64,000 nt of DNA from Amblyornis subalaris (lineage: Eukaryota; Chordata; Aves; Passeriformes; Ptilonorhynchidae): positions 802,479-866,478 of the forward strand of contig JACAXG010000165.1 in assembly GCA_018881555.1 (NCBI GenBank), written 5' to 3'. The translations under genes were made by a program, and so were the position numbers. The notes below the pieces were generated by a model that ran no database searches, had not been told where the DNA came from, and was given only the letters and a program-made list of their open reading frames with translations. This document shows, piece after piece, positions 38,176-51,367 of the stretch (its first letter is position 1; each line of letters opens with the position of its first letter).

Positions 38176-39394
38176 AGTGAGGGAGCAGCTCACTCACCAC
38201 CACCTCCTTCCTCTCTCAGGGTAAGCAGAGCCCCTGTGTGGACATCACCTCCCACCCACAGCAGGTGAACCCTGCAGTCAGCATGGAGAAGACCTCTGAG
38301 TGCAGGGCAGGAGCTCTGCCAGGCAGAAGGAGGCTCCTTACAGCCCCACCATCCCTCCTCCCTGTTTGGGAGGGGAGTTTGTTGCTGGCATCTTGACAGG
38401 CTTCTGCTCAAGGTGGTCAGAGCCATTATTCATTCCAGAAACTTTCAGGCCAGGAGGGATCCGTCTGCCTGCATGTGGAGTTGGAACAGGGTTAAGGGCC
38501 TTCCCAGGACATGAGGACTCATGTGCAATGCTATTGTTAGAGTGGACAGAGAGCCCCCTTCCACCTCTGGCACAGCTGCACGCCCAGCTCCCTGTGTCCA
38601 GCTCCTCCCTGGCCATGATTAAAGGATAAGCCTGGGCGTACACGAATTTTTTTAGCTTTGCTGTTGCAACTGGGAGTTTGAGCTGTCAGGATTTGATCAA
38701 ACCTTTGGCAAGGAGCAAGGATTGCTGTGCAACAGGCAGCGACATTCATCACAGCCTGTCTGTGATGGGCTTCCGGCACTCTGGAAGTAGCTGCAACATC
38801 AAAGCATGTTGCATAGCTCACGGCCAATTAATATTCACCTGAAATACACGCCAGGCAGAAAGAAAATATCCCCATATCCCAAAAGCAGAGCAGGGAAGAG
38901 AGAGAGAGACCTGGGGTAGCGGGTGACCAGGGCAATCCTCCCACCTTAGCAAATATGATGTGCCAATGCTTTGAATCCCCAAAACCCCAGCCCTAAACCC
39001 GGAGCCAAACTCTGCCACATTATTGTGAGGTAAGCGGGTTTGAAAATCAGCAGGTGTGAGGACAGTGCAGGATTTGGGCTTGGTGGGCTCCTCACCCTGA
39101 CCCAATCAGCCCTGTCTAGCAGGGATGCTCTCTGCCCTGGCCAGGTTGTTTCCGTGTGTCTCCAGTGCTGGCACCTCCTTAATGGTGGTATTTTGAGCCA
39201 GGACAGCCACACCACTGACCTGGACTAAAAAAAAGGGATTTGCATCTAATTAATTCGGGAAAAAGACATTCTGCTTGTTGGCTGCTCCTCTTGGAAAGCA
39301 CGTGGTGCGAAGCCCAGCCAGATTTGCCAAGGGGTATAAAAGAAGGATGCCACATGCAAAGCTTTTCCAACCAGCCTCTTTTCTTCTCTTCCAG

Positions 39395-39558
39395 TAAAGC
39401 CAGACCCTCCAGAGAGTGTGGTGGCCAAACCCGTGCCCAATAACCCTCGGAGACTGGAGGTGTCATGGCAAAACCCCTCGTCCTGGCCCGATCCTGAGTC
39501 TTTCCCGCTGAAGTTCTTCCTGCGGTATCGGCCTCTCATCCTGGACCAGTGGCAACAC
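39395..39558 (+). CDS. CNTFR: CNTFR exon C: start of second FN3 domain
   Basis: 164-bp exon. Its first two bases (TA) complete a Val codon; 54 full codons follow, so the downstream junction falls between codons (phase 0). It begins Lys-Pro-Asp-Pro-Pro-Glu-Ser-Val, the linker into the membrane-proximal cytokine-receptor domain, and ends Leu-Asp-Gln-Trp-Gln-His. The Pro-Asp-Pro-Glu-Ser-Phe-Pro-Leu-Lys-Phe-Phe-Leu-Arg-Tyr block is a conserved part of CNTFR and, in related receptors, contributes to the ligand-facing surface. Donor GTGAGT at 39559. A TATAAAAG string at 39335-39342, just upstream in the intron, has no supporting promoter context. Confidence 0.97.
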
Positions 39559-40092
39559 GTGAGTGATGCTGCACTGCTGGAGAAGGAGGGAGCAGCAGGA
39601 GATGGTGACTGGGAGCAAGTTGCATTGTGAACAAGTGTTCAGGGACTAAAAAGATGTGTGTTTACTGCCCAGACAGCCTGGACCCTGTTCCTTTCCTTCT
39701 CTGTCTCATTCCTTTTGTCTTCCTCTGCATCTTTCTTTTAGCTCACCCTCTGCCTACAAATGGCTCTGCAGCCTTTCCCTGCTCTGCGTTTTCATCCATG
39801 GCCCCTGTCTACTTTCCATACATATGTTCTATATAAAACTTGCCAACGAGATGTAAAAGGCATTTAAAGTATAAATGTCACCACATTTAAATGTGCCTCT
39901 GCCACATTTAGATTTTGAACTGCAGATAAAATACCGCTCACCATAACTCAGAGCACAGTCACAGAGCAATTGCTGTGATGTTATCGTATTTCTTACTTTT
40001 ATTTCTTGTTTCTTTAAAAAAATAGTCAGTGAAATCCTTGGCAGCCTGGAGGACAGATTTCATTTGTTACTGCAGGAAGATAACAAACAGGC

Positions 40093-40115
40093 TTTTTTTT
40101 TTTTTTTTTTTTTTT
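40093..40115 (+). repeat. Poly-T run
   Basis: Twenty-three consecutive T. It could be the antisense tail of a retroposed sequence, but neither neighbouring side resembles a known element or a processed gene. Confidence 0.9.
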
Positions 40116-41847
40116 ACCTCTGTGTGCTGCTTGTGTGCTCAAGTTGTGTAGGAAACCATTCTGTGGCTCGAGAAGAGGTGCTGCTACACTGGCATGGCTC
40201 ATCCAGCATCCCCTGTGTGCCTGAGCTGGGCCAGTTGAAAGCCAATTAGATGCTTAGCTTGATAAAGCATTTTGAAAAAAACAGAAACTCAAATGAGAGG
40301 CAGCACTGGGTCCCTGGGCACCTGTGTCAAAGAGCCAAGTGGGATTTTCTTCCAGCCAGCTCTCCCTGGGGGGAGAAACATGTGGGAGAGGGGATGGGAG
40401 GCTTTGCTCATGGCTCTGCTAGGTGTTGGTGTCTCGGTGACTTTTTGCATTGGTTGGGTTTTTCGACGAGGCAGCGTCGCAGGTCGTGTTTCAAATTGCA
40501 GCATTTGCGGATGGCTTTGAAAATCAGAGGGTTTTCCTGCTTGTCTCTTTGCCCTTTGCTGCCCTCCTGGAAGTGGGAGAGCATCTGCAGAGCATCCCAC
40601 AGGGTAAGAAAGCAGAGGTGGAGTTCGGGTATTAGTTTTCTGTAGATGCTTTTTTTCACTTGGGGGAGAAATGCCCAAACAGTAGAAGCTGAGTAAAAAG
40701 GGTAGGATTTAATGGGAACTGTCAAACACAATGTCGGTTTTATCAAGGTGTGAAATTGTTGTGGAAAAAGCTGATATTTTTACCCTGCCACAGCCTGATC
40801 CAGCCAAGTACCCTGGTTTGCACCCAAAAGTGGAGGGATAGCCAGTGAGCTACCTCCCACCTCAACACCCTCAGGGTGGCAGGTCCCTCCATCACTTGGT
40901 GTTGGGTGCCATATTCACAGGGTCAAGCCATGTCAGTCCCCTCACTGCAGAGCCTTGAGGGGATGGTGTGGCCTGTCCATCAGTGCTCTCAGGCAGGCAG
41001 AGATGGTAGGGAGTACATGGAGGTGTTGGCGACTCTGTTGGCAGACCCACCCTGGGTGGAAAGGGCAGTTCTTGGGCAGTACAATCTTTATTTCTTCTAT
41101 GTAAACATACCCTGAGGTGCAGAGAGAGCTCGAGGTACCAGCTCTCATGGTGGGAACAAGGATGGCTGGGAAAGGTTCATCTCCCAGCATTTCAGGAAGG
41201 TGCAGCAGTCCTGGGTACGGCTTTTAATCAATATCCCCTTGCAAGAGACATGTTCCTCATCACTGATGGATGGAGAAGAGTGTTTGGGGAATAATTTGCT
41301 CAGTGAGCAAGTGCAAGCATTCAGTGAGTGAGGTACCAGCCTTGTTTTCTGACTCCCTGCCCTGCTGGCTGGGTAATGAAAAATCTGATTTGTGGATGAT
41401 TTGAGGAAAACTGCCACTATTCATCAGCTGAATTATTTGCGAAGCCTAATTCAATCGGTTCCCAAACACCAGGGAGTGGCAGCGCTGCAGCAGCTGGAGC
41501 TGCTCTGACCCCAGACCCCGTTGGTACTTTCAGCCTGCTTAGCAGAGCTGGGCACCTGCAAATACAGGCATTTGCACCCAAAATTAACCACACCAATGTC
41601 AGCATGCTGGGAGCATGTCCAAGCCTCACTGCACTCTTTGTTTGACTTAATGCTTGTTGTGATTTTGGGGGGGTGTCCCTGTTCCCCCAAAACCAGACAG
41701 AAAATGGAAGGACATGGTTTGGTAGGGCCAAGTCTAGCTCATCTATCCAGCTTGTCCTGCAGTGGTGGTGTTGGGTCTCAGCTCAGAGGGACAAGTGTCC
41801 TGAGCAAGGATGAGGTGTCACACGTGCCACGCTTGCATGGGGGTGTG

Positions 41848-41887
41848 TTAATTCTTGTGGAGGTGCCTTAATTCTAGTGGAGGTGCA
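41848..41887 (+). repeat. 20-bp tandem duplication
   Basis: Units ttaattcttgtggaggtgcc and ttaattctagtggaggtgca, differing at two positions. Intronic. Confidence 0.85.
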
Positions 41888-44800
41888 GGTCTTCTGCCAC
41901 AAGCTGCCCCCATCTTGGCTCTTTTTGTCCCCACTGGCTGTTGTCACAGAGAAACCCTTACTTTTTATACTCACACAACCTGCATGCTGACAGTGGGGCA
42001 GCTTGGAGCTCAATAGGGAGAGGAGAAATCCTTGCCATCAGTCAGGAGGAGATGGGTAACCTCATGTTCTGGCACATTCCTGTGTGCCCAAGGTCTCCAG
42101 GCTGAGCCCTATCCCTGCCTCCTCAAGGCAACCCACCTCTGCCCCTGCCTATGGGTTTTAAGCATGTCCTTGGCAGCCCCATGGGAAGCCCAGCATCCCT
42201 GAAGGAGAAAACCCACAGAGGAGCTCTGGAGGCTGCCCAGAGACAGAATATCCATGGAGGCCCTGCTCACACGTGGTGTTTCTTGGCAGAAGCAGCAGCT
42301 CCTCTTTCACCTCCCCACCTCCCGTTATCTTTGCAGGGTCTGATTTATGCACAGCACCTCGGCAGGCAGGACCGAATGAGCACTAATAGGATCAGATGGA
42401 TGTCGAGCTGTCGAATACCATAGGGCCTGATTCAATCAGCGTCTGCTTTCTTCCAGGCTCTTCCTTTCAGGATTTTAATAATGCCAGGGCTTGGCACCAG
42501 GAGATGAAGCCGTCCGTGGCGGGAGCAGTGGGTCTTACCGAGACCGCCGCTGTGTGAGCTGGCCGTAAATGCAGGTTCCCCCCACTAGAGAAAGTCAGGT
42601 GATGCCTGGCCCAAGCATCCCACACCATCAAGCAATCTCTGGGGCTGGCCCAGAGGTGGTGGGGGGGGACACACCCTCATCCCCTTCCCAGCACTTTGCA
42701 AACTGGGTTTGAGCCCCAACGTGCCATTTGCAGTCCCTTTCCCCTGCTCAGCAGCGCCTTTCCACTCAGACCACTTAGCAGCTCTCGTGTTGCGGTTTGC
42801 TCTGGGAATTATGGTGACTGTGCTCTGGGAATTGTTATTGTGGAGGGATGATGATGATGGATTTCCACATGGGCACGTGCCAGATCGTGCCACCTCACAG
42901 CAGCTCCCTCGAACCTGGGCACAAGCATTTCATAGGTGTTGGGGATGCAGTCGTGTCACATCATGTGGCCAAAGACTCCCCTCCACCTCACCAGCACTGA
43001 GCTCACCCTGCAACTCAAGCAACCTTAAGATCACACTCCTCCCTTTCTGGAAGAGGGTCTGGTGGTTTCTCTGTTGCCAAAAAAGAGATGGATATTTGTA
43101 GGCTAAACAGGTTTTTTATTCGCTCCTTTTGGCAAAATCTCCCCTTCTGTCTCCTAAATATAAAACATTAAATGTTTAGGGTATCCTTTATTTTTCTCCC
43201 GCTTTTAAGTTTGTAATTCAAGCCAGATTAGCATGGTTTCCTCTTCTGTTTTATAGCCCCATCCTGGCCCCAAGCGAGCTCTCCTAATGCTCTCAGATGT
43301 TCCTCTAATGGCTTACCTAGGCTGGAACTGGATACCCTTTCCTAATGGATTGCTAATAGCCTGTTTCTGGTTTTACAGGCTGCTTCAGTTAACTCGCAGC
43401 AGCAGCAGCGATTGCCGCGCTCACACATGCGATCTCCCCGCGAGCACAGCTGCACGCTCACCCCCGCACGCGGACGGGTGGCCAGACACCATCCTCAGCA
43501 TCTCTGGGGAGCCCAGGGCAGGTCTTGCACCCAGTTTGCTCCCCTTCCGGAGCATCTTCTGGGGCAGGATCTCCCCTTCTCGCAGCTTTTGGAGGGGGAT
43601 CACGTGCGCTGAGCACGTGCCAGCTCAATGCACATCCCAGGAATGTGGCAGGGCTCAAGAAGGTATTTCTTGTTCAGCGTCAGAGCTGGTGGCCAGACCG
43701 AGGGAGGATTTCCTCCTGTGGGTTGCCAGCAATTTGCAGATGCCGTCGTGAAGTCTAATTGAACCCACTGGCCGCGCTGACAACATGAAATGTTAACGAA
43801 CCATGAGGCGGGCTGCGCCTCAGATCTGGAGATTTGCAGTAAAAGGTCATGAGATATTTAAAGCTAATAATGTGGTTGGGTTCTCTCCTTCCTCATCTGC
43901 GTTGGAAGCATTAGGGCCGTGTTCCTGAGCATTTGCAAAGGCTGGAAGCGTCCTTCTTTGGAAAAGCAAGCAGAAGTGCTCCCACCATCATGGGATTTTG
44001 GGAGCTGGGACAAAAAAATAACCCCGCGCAGACATCTGTGCCTGCTCTGATCCAGGCAAATGATGGGGATTTGGGGACAGGAATGGGGATTCTGTGGGTG
44101 TTGCGAAATACTTAGTGTTGGGTTTGTTGGTGCGAGGACAGCATTGTCCTCTGGGCTGGCCTCCCTCACCCGTGTTGGAAGTGGCTGCCAGGGTGGGCTC
44201 AGGCTCATCTCCCGAGGCAAAGCAACATTTTTTGGTCGAAGAGGTGAATCTCACAGGCCATCTCTGGGAGTCCCTGCCTCGGAGCAGCCTGAAACAACCG
44301 GAAAGTGTGAGCTAATGCATGTATCCTGCCTGTGACAGGCAAGGGAGAGGGATGGAGCGAGCTGGGGAGGAAGGCAATTAGTGCCACTGCCTGCCACAGC
44401 AGCGTCCCCGCCGGCGCAGTGGCAATGTGACTTTGCAGCGGGTGCGCTTCTTCGTGCCCATTTGCATCCCCCTGTGCCTCTGCTGCTTTGCCTGCACTCC
44501 CCCTCTTTGCAAGGCAACCTTGGCAGGGAGGTCACCCTGAGCGAGCTGGGTTACAGCTTCACGCCTGGCAGCTTTTATTGCAGCGTTTCTCTCCCTTCCC
44601 CTCCTGGCTGCAAAGTCAGTGATTAAAAAAGAAGGGGGGGGAAAAAAAAAAGCCAAGGAATTAATAGGTGGGAGCAAAATACTGAGGCTGTAAAAGCGTT
44701 GCTCGCGGCTCAGTGTGGGGCAGGCAGGGCAGAGAGTGTCTCAGAGGAGGATGGAAGTGGGAAATACCCAGAAATCATCTTTTCCGTTCACCCCCTCCAG

Positions 44801-47170
44801 CCTCATGGGCAGAGGAGGTTTGGGACCCTTGGCTGGCATTGTCTGGGTGCTCTCAGCCCCTTTGGAAACTGCTGGTGACCTAAAACTACCGAGCACCTGG
44901 CGGCTGTAAAGGTGCCTCTGAGCAGCAGAGCACTCATGCATGCGTGTCCTCTGCATGCTCACACAGCTACAGGCAGGTAGGAAGGTGCTGGCAAGCCTAA
45001 CTTTCATGCAGACCATGCCAGGCAGGTGTCTGTGCCCTGCCATGCCCACACACAAGCTACTTTCACCCCCAGCCCTCTGCATCAGCATGGTGAAGGCATA
45101 TGTGGGCAGCACATGCCAGTGTTGGGCAGGTTAGAGCTGTTGCTGAGTGCCCTCAGCATCCCTGATCCCATCTTCCCTGTAGCCACAAGCAAAAGTGCCT
45201 TCTGACAGTTGTCACTTGGCAGGAGGGGCCGGCAAATCCGGAGAAAGTTCCTTGTTCTGAGTGTGGTTGCAGCCCCCGCTTTCAAAGATGGTCTTTATTT
45301 TGAGCCAGAAGGGATCTGCTCAGCTGCATCTGGTGTGACACAGAGGAGCCCTGCGATAGCTCATCCTCCCAGACCCACAGCAGGGCTGAGCTGTGTGCAG
45401 CAGCACCACAGCAGCCTTCTCAGGAGGGGGGACAGCCGGGAGCACAGCTCAGACCCTGCTGGGCTCCTCCACTACCTGTCCAGCAGGGAATAAGAGGGGG
45501 TCGTTCGCTTTTCCCAGCTCTTTAGTTGTTCCAGAGTCCAGGTAGAAAGTTTTGTCTGGGGTTCTACCAGCTGATTCTTGGGGCTCTGCGAAAGGAGGAG
45601 ATATTTGGGGGCTCTTTTGTTAGTAATGAATGTCAGACCTGTTTGCTCTCCAGGCATGGCTTTGAAAGGGAAAAAGCCAGACATTTGTTTTCCACATGGT
45701 GACATCTTTCCTCAAGCTGAAGCGGTCATTTGCAGTGACCCCCTGCACTTCTCAGTGGTGAGGAGGTTTGCTTGGGGATTACTCCTGTTTTTGGTTTATC
45801 CTGTTTCCTGGGACAGCTGGAAGCCTGCTGGGATCCCTCTGCACTCGCAGGGACTGAAGGCACCTGAAACAGCACCTGCTTGTGTGGCTGAGTCCCTGCA
45901 AAGCTCATTGCAGCCCAGTGGCAGGATCTGACTCTTCTTGTGTGGAAAAGTGGCTGTGAAATTGAGCACACTGGGGTGTCCCATCCCTATCCCAGTTCCC
46001 ATTTCCCCTGTCATCCAGGATAACTTGAGCAGCATCCAGAGGAGGAGGAGGCTGCAAGGATGCCAGATGCTCAGCAGACCCAGGCTGTGCTCTTACAAGG
46101 GGTTTCCTTCCATGTTCCCATGTGTGCTGTGGGTAGCATAGGCTGTGTGAGCACGTCAGCTTCACCCCACAATAGCCACGGTGCTCCTTTTATTTTGGGG
46201 AAGGCAGACTCATCCAGGCCTGATACAACACCTGGGGCAGGTGTGTGGTGTCTGTCCTGTCACGTGCAGAGATGGTGCATCCCTTCCTTGGGACTGAGGG
46301 GTGCCAGCCCCATCCCCATATTGCCAGTGGAGCACCCCCTTCCCACACTAGCAGCCGCACTGGAAAGCAGGAGGTGTCAAGGAATGGAAAACAGAGCCTC
46401 TGCCCACCACAGGGGAGCCAGCAAACACATTGTCATGTGGGATGCACAGAAGAAGGCATCTGATCGCCCCTTCTCCCCCTCCACCTCCTTTCAACACACA
46501 CCAGCCCCCAGCCCAGCTGCCAGGGCAGGGAAGGGTGGGGTTTTTTCCCTGCCCCCGCACCTCATTCCCTTCCAAAGGCCATCTGGGCTTCAGACCTGCC
46601 TGTGCGTCGCCAGGTTCACAAGTAATTGCTACCTGGTCACGCTGGACCAGGAGCAGAGCCTGGGGGGGAGCAGAGCACAGTGACCCTGTTTTACTGCCAG
46701 GGCACCCTGGCGGGGTGGGCTGGGGGCCATGGGAGCAAGGTGGGGGCAGCTCAGGGCGGGGAATGGCTTCCTTAACTCCTGCTGTGCCGAGCTCTGCAAG
46801 GCAGTGACGGCAGTCTGCAGGCAGAGACCGGGAGGAGGGCACACATGGATGTTCTCTGTTGGGGTGTGTATGGCCAGTGTGGATGTCCCCAGGCCTCCAG
46901 CACACGTGCAGGAGGGACTAGCACAGACGGGGGAAAGCCAAGTGCAGGGCAATCCTCCCCTCAACCTGCCCTGAGTGTCTGTCCCCATGCCATCAATGTG
47001 ACACTGACCCCTGGGCTCGTCCTGGTGCTTGGGACTGTGGGTGGGCACTCAGCAGCTCCATAATCTTTCCAAGGAGGAATGTGGGGGTATGTGACCATGG
47101 CAGGGAATGGCATTCTAGTGCATGCTGTCCTCTGAATTACTGGGTTCAAGGGCTTTTTCTCATTTCTCTC

Positions 47171-47204
47171 TCCTCTCTCTCTTTTTTCTTTTTCTTTCTT
47201 TCTT

Positions 47205-47249
<45 letters not shown>

Positions 47250-47309
47250 NNNNNNNNNNNNNNNNNNNNNNNNNNNNNNNNNNNNNNNNNNNNNNNNNNT
47301 TTTTTTTTT
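47171..47309 (+). repeat. T-rich / (TTTC)n tract with 50-N assembly gap
   Basis: CTCTCTC and TTTC units run into a homopolymer T stretch, then exactly 50 N (47250-47299), then ten more T. The gap is in the middle of a low-complexity tract, so its true length is unknown and may not be 50. It lies inside the exon C to exon D intron; hidden coding sequence is unlikely because the protein is complete across it. Confidence 0.95.
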
Positions 47310-48309
47310 GCAATGCTAATAGCTCTGCATTGCACTCGCCGCTGATCCCTCATTAATCTGGGCAGCACTTCACAGCCAGTCGCGGTGACTTTTGGCAGGT
47401 GCACAAAGGCAGGCAGCGGCACACAAACCCCCAGCCCGGCCAAAAACATTACCATGCGCAGCCTTCCCCCGACTTTTGTCTCTGTGTGGCGAGGACGCGG
47501 ATTAAGGAATTCCCCCTCCGCCTTTGATGCTGTGTGTCCATCCATCCGTCCCCCCACAGCCCCCCTGGCACGTCTTTCCCCCGCTCCGTGTCTCCCTGTC
47601 CGTGTCCGGTTGGACCCGGTCCCCGCGTGCTTTCGCATTTTGCCGTGGCTCTTCTGTGTGGAGTCACGGGCACCCGCCCCGGGGCTTTCTCCCCCACCAT
47701 GGCGTGTGTTGGATCCGCCCAGCTCAAAAGTTCTGCATCCAGAGTTTGGATGTGTGGGGAGAGATGGATGATGTGGTCTGTGCCTTCTCTTTTTATCTGC
47801 TGTGTAAAGCAGAGCTTGGGGCAACATCCTCCCAGGTCCTGCAAGGAAGGTCCTCCGCGTTCTGCACCCTGGGTCTTTGGGGAACATTGCCCCTCCCCAG
47901 GCAAGGCACGGACTTGACCCCGTTGTGCCTGTGACAGCCCACCTACAAACACTCAGCTGCAGGCTGCTTGTGGGTGGGGAGAGGCAGGAATTGCTCCCAA
48001 GGGGAAATTCTCAGCTGGGAGGGCTCTTGGGGTGGAGAAAATGCTCCTGGTGGAAAAGCAGCCTGGCTGGGTCAGTGGGACCTCGGTGGGGCTGGCCTGC
48101 CTGCAGCCTGCTTGGTGCAGGTCTCAGGGAGGAGCCAGGGGCATTTCAGGACACTGAAACACTTGGAGAGAGTCATACACCAGCTGGATAACCCCAGCAT
48201 CTTTCAGAGCCCTATCCTCATTCTCCAATGCCCAGGCACCCCCTGTTCCTCATAGAGTAAGCCAGGTCTGCAGGGAGCTGGCAGCTCACCCTGTGAGGTT
48301 TCATTTCCT

Positions 48310-48350
48310 TTAATTATCATTAGGAATTAATTTAATTTGATCACCTTGGC
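48310..48350. promoter_or_regulatory. TAAT-rich patch, possible regulatory element
   Basis: Within 40 bp the sequence carries TTAATTA, CATTAGG, AATTAATTTAATTTGA, that is, several TAAT/ATTA homeodomain cores in an otherwise GC-moderate intron. No conservation data; inference only. Confidence 0.25.
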
Positions 48351-50087
48351 ATTGTCATCCACATTGGTGGATGCCACCAAACAGCTCAGGGCTGATCCCA
48401 TCCAGGCAGGTTCCCCCTGTGTGGCAAGCACAGTGCTGCACCTGCATCCCGTCCCCCTGTGCCTGTAAGCAGCACACCTGGGAGCACACTGGGAGTGTCT
48501 GGAGCCACTGGCAGGGGCATGAATCCCAAGGTCTGGGGGCCAGAGACAGCCTCACTCTGCCGTAACACTGCAGAGAGGTGTCACCCTGCCAGGCAGTCCA
48601 GGTGATTCACAGCCTGGTGGGTCTCCTGCCTGCCCACCCCTGGGTGCCTGGGCTGTGAAGGTGTGTCCCTATGAGAACTGGGTTCAGAAGTTGTCTCCTC
48701 AGCTCTGCTGGGTGCAGCAGTGGGTGCCAAGAGCCCATCAGCTCTGAGGACCCTGATCTCGCTTGGGCTTTGGTCCTGGGCTGAAAAGGGCTGGAGCTTG
48801 CTGGGGCTGGTGGGATCTTAGCCAAGACCCTCCCCAAGCTGGAGGATCCACAGTCATGTCCTGCAGGGGGAACTGGCATCCTCCCTATCTTTTTCCCATC
48901 CTCCCTTCTGCCCGGACTTCCCAGGATTTCAGTTTTCACCTGAAAGTGAAATGGCCCAACAGCATTTTCCTGCAGGGTGGGCCGTGCCTAGCCCCAGGAT
49001 GGGAGCAGCCTATACCTCCCTGGTACAGACTGCTGGGGACCAGACCTGTGAGCTGACTCTCTTACCTGGACAGAAGAGGCAGCACTTGTGACTGCCTGGA
49101 TGGCTCTCCAGCATGCTGGAAACTCAGGGAGACCCTGCATGGAGCCCCACCAGGGTCTCTGTGTTCACCTGCCCACCATGTCAGGCTCCCTTCAGCCAGG
49201 TTCTGTCCTCAGATCCCCTTGGCGGGCACCCTGGGTGGCTGTCCCCATGCCAACAGGTCAGACCCGATGGTGAGACCCATGTCACGGTGGAAAAGTGTCC
49301 CCCGGGGGCTAGGGATGGACTCTGGCTTTGGCTGTTGGTGGTTTAGTGCTTAGGCACATCTCAGCTTGGCACAAGCTAGCAGTGAAACCACCAGCATTCC
49401 CCTGTTGGCCTCCCAGCAGCACCGTGGGTGTCAGCCCCGAGCCGGTGGTGCAGGGAGAGGCAGGGCTCCCATCCAGCCCCAAAATCTGCAGCAGTGAGAT
49501 GGACACACACGTTTCTCCGTGCTTCTGAGGTGTGGTAGCACTTTGAGCACCACTGGCAGCAGGAGGCCCTTTGCTCCCCGGCGGCCGTGGGGGAGACCAG
49601 TCGGGCCTGCCTCCAGATGTGCTCCAGATGTGGGGCTCCTGCGGGCTCGGGCTGGGCAGCAGGAGCACCTGGGAGTGCAGAGCCCAAGGGCTCCAGTGGT
49701 CTGAGCGGAAGGCTGGATGCGGTCCTGGCAGTGGGAGTAGGGAAAGAAAGGTTTTCACCTGGAACAAGAAAGCGAAAGTGTCCCTCCTCCTGTTAGGGAT
49801 CCCCCAGAGTGACTGTAAAAGCCTTGAGGGGGCTGCAGCTTTCATGCCACAGGGATTGCATCTGTGCTGGGGTGTTGCATGTGCTGCTCTGAAGGGACTG
49901 GAAAAGGGACGGTTCTTTCTCAGAGAGGGTTCCTGCTTTTAAGGTACTTCTGCAAGCAGTAGGGTGATGGCACTGACCATCTGGTGTGCACACCATACCT
50001 TGTGTGTGTGCAGCCACAATGCCAGGGCAGCCTCATCCCACAGGTGCATTGGCCCAGGTACCTCCTGGGCACCCCAACAGTGCAGCC

Positions 50088-50118
50088 TTTCTCTCTCTTT
50101 CTTTCTTTCTTTCTTTCT
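50088..50118 (+). repeat. (TTTC)n microsatellite
   Basis: CTCTCTCTTTC leading into repeated TTTC units. Intronic. Confidence 0.9.
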
Positions 50119-51367
50119 GCTTCAAGGACAAGGTGGAAGTTTTCATCTTGTTCCTTTTGCTGAGTTGTTCATGCTCCCCAGGGCGGTGGGATCCCGTGCC
50201 CGACCTTCTCCTGCGTGGCTGGGGAGAGGTGGAGGACCCCACATGGGTAGCACCATGAAGTTCCCCCCACCCATGAAGCGCTGCTTGTTCTGCTCTAGCA
50301 TGAGCTCCTAGCTGGGCACTGGTGTTCACAGATGGGCTGTCTCAGACCCGCACCACCCCTCATCCCTCCAGCATCTTTATTATCCGTGTGTCTGGAGAGG
50401 GTGCAGGGCAGACAAGGGGTGCTCTGTGTGCCCCCCATGCCACGCACAGCAGCGCAGGGGGGCAATGAAGCAGGCAGCATGTTGGTCCTCCTTCTCAGAG
50501 ATGGAGTGGAGGGCAGACTGCCCTGTAGCCTCTGCAGGATGCTCCTGCCGTGGTGCCCTCTATACCCTCAGGACCCCAAGGCCAAGTCTGGCTTCATCCC
50601 TGGAAGGTCACCGGGATGCTGAGCCCTCTCGGTCTGTCAGCCAGGCATCTTTGCTCGCTGGTGTCTGTGCCATGGGGGTGCCTTTCTGCTGAGCACCTCT
50701 GTCCTTCAGCCAAGCTCCAAGTGCGTCAGAGATCTCTGGAAGGTGTGGACACAGTTTAGGGTTAAACCGTTGCACTTTGCAGCAGAAAGGACGGCACGAC
50801 CTTCCGTGGCCCAGGAAGTGGCAGTGACAGCAGGACAGAGGGAATGTTTTCTAGGAAAGATGTCTTGACACAACTTGGTCCTTGTCCAAGGGCCCAGACG
50901 GAGGGATGCAAGCCAAAACGACAGGATGCCAGCAGGCACGGGAGCAGGGTGGCCAGAGGTGTTGCTGGTGGGGAAGCCTCCTCCCGGCAGCGGCAGTGAT
51001 GCCCTGAAAGCGTGTTGCACACCCCACCCACTGCCTGCAATATCCAACTCCCAGCTGCCCTAACATGTCCGAGGGAGCCCGCACACACATCTGCTAGTTT
51101 CTGGTGACCTCTAGAGGAAGCTGCTCCACTCTGACACCGTGAGTCTGGGAGTGGAACCGGGTCTCTAGACCTTTGGTTTAGCTGGCAGCTGGAGCATCTT
51201 GCCTTGCATCCCTGTCCTGGGCTCGTACTTCCACCCACAACCAGCAGCGTTTCCAAAAGTGCTGCAAAATTCTCATCGTCATCCTCTAGCTGAGCTAAAC
51301 ATACTGGTTGTCTCACACCTCCCAGAGGCTCCTCTGACCACCCTGCCCTCCCCACTGCTGCCCTCAG

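Larger units (their letters stand above)
32251..39394 (+). other. CNTFR: CNTFR intron between exons B and C
   Basis: 7144-bp phase-1 intron. Holds a degraded antisense CR1 piece at 32733-32862, MIR-like scraps at 35758-35790 and 36604-36650, an (ATT)n run at about 36418-36437, a 17-bp duplication at 37061-37092, a (GGCA)n run at 38150-38175, and an AT-richer stretch at about 35030-35345 that looks like a possible conserved noncoding element. No exon recognised. The acceptor is ttttcttctcttccag, ending at 39394. Confidence 0.85.
39559..51367 (+). other. CNTFR: CNTFR intron between exons C and D
   Basis: 11.8-kb phase-0 intron, donor GTGAGT, acceptor ctgccctcag ending at 51367. It contains a poly-T run (40093-40115), a 20-bp tandem duplication (41848-41887), the 50-N gap in a T-rich tract (47250-47299), a TTAATTA-rich patch (about 48310-48350) and a TTTC microsatellite (50088-50118). 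CpG-rich patches lie near 43410-43480 and 47560-47720. No exon or RNA gene recognised. Confidence 0.85.

Noticed and set aside
39335..39342. TATAAAAG, TATA-box-like
   Set aside because: Sits about 60 bases before an internal coding exon with no other promoter feature; expected by chance.
46961..47887. 308-codon open frame on the - strand
   Set aside because: Runs through the 50-N gap and the poly-T tract (poly-Lys), so it is an artefact.
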